DNA from: Pilaira anomala | Lineage: Eukaryota; Mucoromycota; Mucoromycetes; Mucorales; Mucoraceae | DNA: 64,000 nucleotides | Direction: 5' to 3' | Assembly: GCA_025716855.1 (NCBI GenBank) | Contig: JAIXMQ010000002.1 | Coordinates: forward strand, 620,001 to 684,000 | Shown: piece after piece, positions 60,676 through 64,000 of the stretch | How positions within the stretch are numbered: position 1 is the first letter of the stretch | Layout: each line of letters begins with the position of its first letter | Program-made: the position numbers and the translations under genes | The notes under the pieces: model-generated | Seen by the model: the letters and a program-made list of their open reading frames with translations, nothing else | Database searches by the model: none | Told to the model about the DNA's origin: nothing

Positions 60676-61112
60676 TATTAAGAGTATATGTGTATATATT
60701 TTTTAAAAAATTCAAACATTAAAAGCTTCATTCTTGTCCGACCGAAGTTTTTAAAGACATTTTTTTCTCATCCCTGTCTTTTTCACTTAAATTTTTAACT
60801 TCGCTAAAATGTATAACCGTATATGTAATTATATGCATGTATGTACATAAATGTAACTGTTTACTGTATATCTGTATCTTTATATTAACATAATGATGCA
60901 TTTACTTTATGTAGTATGTATTTATATTCGATTAGAATTAAAATCAAAGTATTACTGGTTACAAGATCTTTTTTATTGTTTGATAAAAGATAAGAGATTA
61001 ATTGAGTAGATTCTACTTGTGTAAATAATATATAAAAATGCAGAAGAATAAGTGACGAGAGAAGCGGGAGGATTTTTTTGATTTTTTAAAATGACTACTG
61101 GATGTGAATCTA

Positions 61113-63111
61113 TTAGAGAGCATTAATCTTGGCGTTATTGCCATTGCCGACTACCTTGGCACAGTTAGCAATATTGGAGAGGGTATCTTTGGTTTGAACA
61201 TTAGTGTTCTTAAGAGTAACCAAACCACGCTTCTTTGATGCACCAGAAGCAACATTGACATCAGCATTGTTTAAGTTATCAGTAATAGTTGCACCATTAG
61301 CAATGTTAGAAGCAGTATCTTTGAGTTGAACATTGGTATCCTCAATTTTGGCAACAGGACCACGTCTCTTTAAAGCACCAGAAGCAACATTGACATCAGC
61401 ATTGTTTAAGTTATCAGTAATAGTTGCACCATTAGCAATGTTGGAAGCAGTATCTTTGAGTTGAACATTGGTATCCTCAATTTTGGCAACAGGACCACGT
61501 CTCTTTAAAGCACCAGAAGCAACATTGACATCAGCATTGTTTAAGTTATCAGTAATAGTTGCACCATTAGCAATGTTGGAAGCAGTATCTTTGAGTTGAA
61601 CATTGGTATCCTCAATCTTGGCAACAGGACCACGTCTCTTTAAAGCACCAGAAGCAACATTGACATCAGCATTGTTAGCATTACCAGCAACGACTAAATC
61701 ATTAGCAATGTCGGAAGCAGTATTTTTGAGTTGAACATTAGTATTATCAGCCTTGACAACAGGGCCGCGTTTATTTAATACGTCAACTTTGGCATTGTTA
61801 GCATTGCCAACAACCTTGGCACAGTTAGCAATATTGGAGAGGGTATCTTTGGTTTGAACATTAGTGTTCTTAAGAGTAACCAAACCACGCTTCTTTGATG
61901 CACCAGAAGCAACATTGACATCAGCATTGTTTAAGTTATCAGTGATAGTTGCACCATTAGCAATGTTGGAAGCAGTATCTTTGAGTTGAACATTGGTATC
62001 CTCAATTTTGGCAACAGGACCACGTCTCTTTAAAGCACCAGAAGCAACATTGACATCAGCATTGTTTAAGTTATCAGTAATAGTTGCACCATTAGCAATG
62101 TTGGAAGCAGTATCTTTGAGTTGAACATTAGTATTATCAGCCTTTACTAAGGAACCGTCACGCTTGAGGATATGAATGCCAAGTCGATTGAGGTTTCTCG
62201 TAATTTCGAGATTGTTAGCAATGTTTGAAACAGTGTTTTTGGTTTGAATGTTGGTGTTCTTAGCAGAAATAAGAGTACGACGAGTGAGGACATCTACGTT
62301 AGCGTTGTTACCATTTCCGGCGACTACGGCACCATTAGCAATGTTGGAAAGGGTGTCGTCTGTTTGAACGTTAGTATTGTCTAATTTAGCAGTTGAACGT
62401 TTGGTGAGTGTTTCATCACAATCATCCGTATTACTGCCACCACTACTTCCACCATGGCTACCACCACTACCACTTCCACCGTGACTACCACCACTACCAC
62501 TTCCACCGTGACTACCACCACTACCACTTCCACCGTGACTACCACCACTACCACTTCCACCGTGACTACCACCACTACCACTACCACTTCCACCGTGATT
62601 ACCACCACTACCGCTAGCAACGTCAACATCAGCATTGTTAAGATTATCACCAATTAAGAGATTGTTGCCGATGTTAGAAAGTGTATCTTCAAGTTGAATG
62701 TTAGTACCGTCGAGATCAATTAAGCTACCACCGTGAGATCCACTACTACCACCACTGCTTCCACCATGAGATCCACTGCTACCACTGCTAGATCCAGAAT
62801 CCATGTCTAAGATAACAATATAAAAATTGTCAGTTATAAAAAAATATTTCAGATTGTATAACTATAATCTTACCGGCATCTCCAAAGTCTCCAAAGTCAA
62901 AGCCACCATTGCTGCTACCATGGCTACCGCTACTACCGCCACTACAGCTAGAGCTACAACATCCAGAAGCACAGCGAGCAACGAGATGAGAGTTTAAAGC
63001 GCTGTCGATAACATCTTGAGTTTGAAGAGATGATTCAGAGTGAATAGAACGGGCAGAGACAGAGATCAACAAACTGGCAATGAGACCAAGAGGAACGAAT
63101 TTCAATTGCAT
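61113..63111 (-). CDS. Secreted repeat precursor with Kex2-like dibasic sites (putative peptide polyprotein)
   Basis: Two exons (62874-63111 and 61113-62806) join in frame to 643 residues. A signal peptide (MQLKFVPLGLIASLLISVSA) is followed by a Cys-rich stretch (CASGCCSSSCSGG) and Gly/Ser/His-rich repeats (GGSHGGSGS). From about residue 225 ten units of about 36-45 residues follow, each with the core NTNVQ..DT.SNIAN and a variable end near NNADVNV. They are separated by KR, RR, KRR or KKR. A related eleventh copy (GTNIQLEDTLSNIGNN) lies earlier inside the Gly-rich part without a dibasic site in front. The layout matches the Kex2-processed repeat proteins of filamentous fungi, in which kexin releases several similar peptides. 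The function is unknown: pheromone-like, wall or effector roles are all possible. Confidence 0.85.
61231..61635 (-). repeat. Three near-identical 135-bp tandem units of the secreted precursor
   Basis: The CTCTTTAAAGCACC boundary recurs at 61366, 61501 and 61636, exactly 135 bp apart. The intervening DNA is almost identical, including silent positions, which points to recent expansion or homogenisation. A further copy has its boundary at 62026. Confidence 0.9.
62434..62615 (-). repeat. Gly/Ser/His coding microsatellite in the secreted precursor
   Basis: About seven copies of a 24-bp unit whose plus strand reads CCACTTCCACCGTGACTACC, encoding GGSHGGSG. Long antisense frames through it are shadows. 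Confidence 0.85.
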
Positions 63112-63128
63112 ATTATAAGAAAGCTAAA

Positions 63129-63182
63129 CTATAACAGTTAATATGTAATAAAGTACTAAAAGTAGTAATATAATAATTACCT
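63129..63182 (-). other. Possible 5' UTR intron of the secreted precursor gene
   Basis: On the coding strand a GTAATT donor near 63182 and a CTGTTATAG acceptor near 63130 would frame a 50-nt intron in the leader just before the ATG at 63111. Size and borders match the window's introns, but nothing forces the join. Confidence 0.35.
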
Positions 63183-63247
63183 AAGTAAAGTTAGAAGCTA
63201 ATGTGAATGAATATAGAAAAATAAACTGAAATGTTAAAAAGATGTTT

Positions 63248-63256
63248 CTTATATAC
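63248..63256 (-). promoter_or_regulatory. TATA box of the secreted precursor gene
   Basis: GTATATAAG on the coding strand about 140 nt upstream of the ATG. A focused TATA promoter fits a strongly regulated secreted protein. Confidence 0.5.
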
Positions 63257-64000
63257 AAAAAAATCAAAGAGTAAGGGATAACAGTATGATCGACTATAAT
63301 TAGACTATCTAGAATAAAAAGAAAGAGGGGTTCTTATGCATGATAATTCAAGGACCATTCACTCAAGTCGATGGCCTAAAAGGAAATATACAACAAGTAC
63401 AGGTGGTGTTTTATGGGTCTAATTTTTGGGGCGATCATGCAGTATAAAACAGAATTGAAGGGGTTCGTTTTTATCTTTAACAACAACATTGAAAATAACA
63501 TTCCTCCTTGTCATTTCTATAAACTTTAAACTTAAAACATCAAACAAGCTTTGTGATTTCAAAAATAATACGCACTTTAATACAATTTGAATGATCAGAA
63601 TATATTGGTTTATGCAAATTTATTGAATAAAATAGATTATATTTTTTCTTATTCCTCACTTTATCATCCATAGCCATGTTTATCAGCAACCGTTCTATTT
63701 TATTCGTTTATGCATGTATACTAAAGCCCCCATATAGTCTGTATTTATTGCTCTTTTTTTTTGTAAATTTCCTTTATGTCACTCAATCGCTATCCTTATA
63801 AAATAATATTATGCATAGTACTGCCATTATGCATAATTGTCTTGCTAGTTTAAAGAGCCATAATATCATTGGAGTTTTACATACCGGATTTCACTGTACA
63901 TACATGTAAATAATAATAAAAAAAGGTACACCAAATTTTTTTTTATTTTAAAAAAATTAAGTTTAAAGTTATTTAACTATATTATATCCTTTTCCTTTAT
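63257..64000. other. Terminal spacer without a gene
   Basis: A+T-rich upstream DNA of the secreted precursor gene. No coding region was seen up to the window end. Confidence 0.5.

Noticed and set aside
62408..62657. Open frames in both strands through the Gly/Ser/His repeat (poly-His/Tyr, poly-Thr, poly-Val)
   Set aside because: Every frame of the 24-bp unit is open by chance; only the minus frame continues into the signal peptide exon and the dibasic repeats.
1..64000. CRISPR arrays, bacterial operons, integrated plasmid or phage
   Set aside because: No regularly spaced repeats with unique spacers, no Shine-Dalgarno-led gene runs; all well-supported protein genes carry spliceosomal introns.

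Overview
The window is nuclear DNA of a filamentous or early-diverging fungus, most likely a member of the Mucoromycota (Mucorales-like). It is strongly A+T-rich and full of long T and A tracts. Its protein genes are split by many short introns (mostly 50-100 nt, GTAAGT-type donors, YAG acceptors), and all cytosolic, ribosomal, vacuolar and ER proteins are of fungal type. The assignment rests on gene style and protein resemblance only; no database search was possible. Exon joins given below were worked out by hand from splice consensus and frame continuity.

Left part (1-15.4 kb): a V-ATPase subunit a gene cut by the window edge, divergent from an endophilin-type BAR-SH3 gene; GET1 (tail-anchored protein insertion receptor); a secreted Asp-rich/Thr-rich protein with a dibasic site; a seven-exon UPF0014 (FetB/ALS3-like) membrane permease; a coiled-coil protein divergent from a casein kinase 1-type kinase. 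Gene-poor spacers separate them.

Middle (15.4-32.8 kb): a decayed gene at 16.6-17.6 kb; a Dal5/allantoate-type MFS transporter; a divergent ribosomal protein pair (uL13 and uL5); the bifunctional glycogen debranching enzyme; and an SLC10A7/Rch1-type transporter divergent from it.

Right part (34.6-47.5 kb) is the densest: a synaptojanin-like Sac1 plus 5-phosphatase protein, an EI24-like membrane protein, the nucleolar Pumilio-like protein Nop9, a repeat-bearing basic protein of unknown role, a Vip1-type RRM protein and an N-terminally extended SAM methyltransferase with a myristoylation-type start.

From 47.5 to 54.8 kb there is one tRNA-Arg(UCU) gene and otherwise only spacer DNA with decayed coding fragments. 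The last 9 kb hold a fungal protein of unknown role, an Ert1/AcuK-type Zn2Cys6-PAS regulator (gluconeogenesis family) and, at the end, the most unusual gene of the window: a secreted precursor with eleven related repeats, ten of them preceded by dibasic Kex2-like sites, which looks like a polyprotein of about ten secreted peptides.

Functional themes are housekeeping: vacuole acidification and membrane trafficking (V-ATPase a, BAR-SH3, synaptojanin-like, GET1, EI24), ribosome biogenesis (uL13, uL5, Nop9), carbon reserve use (debranching enzyme, Ert1-like), and secreted peptides or wall proteins.
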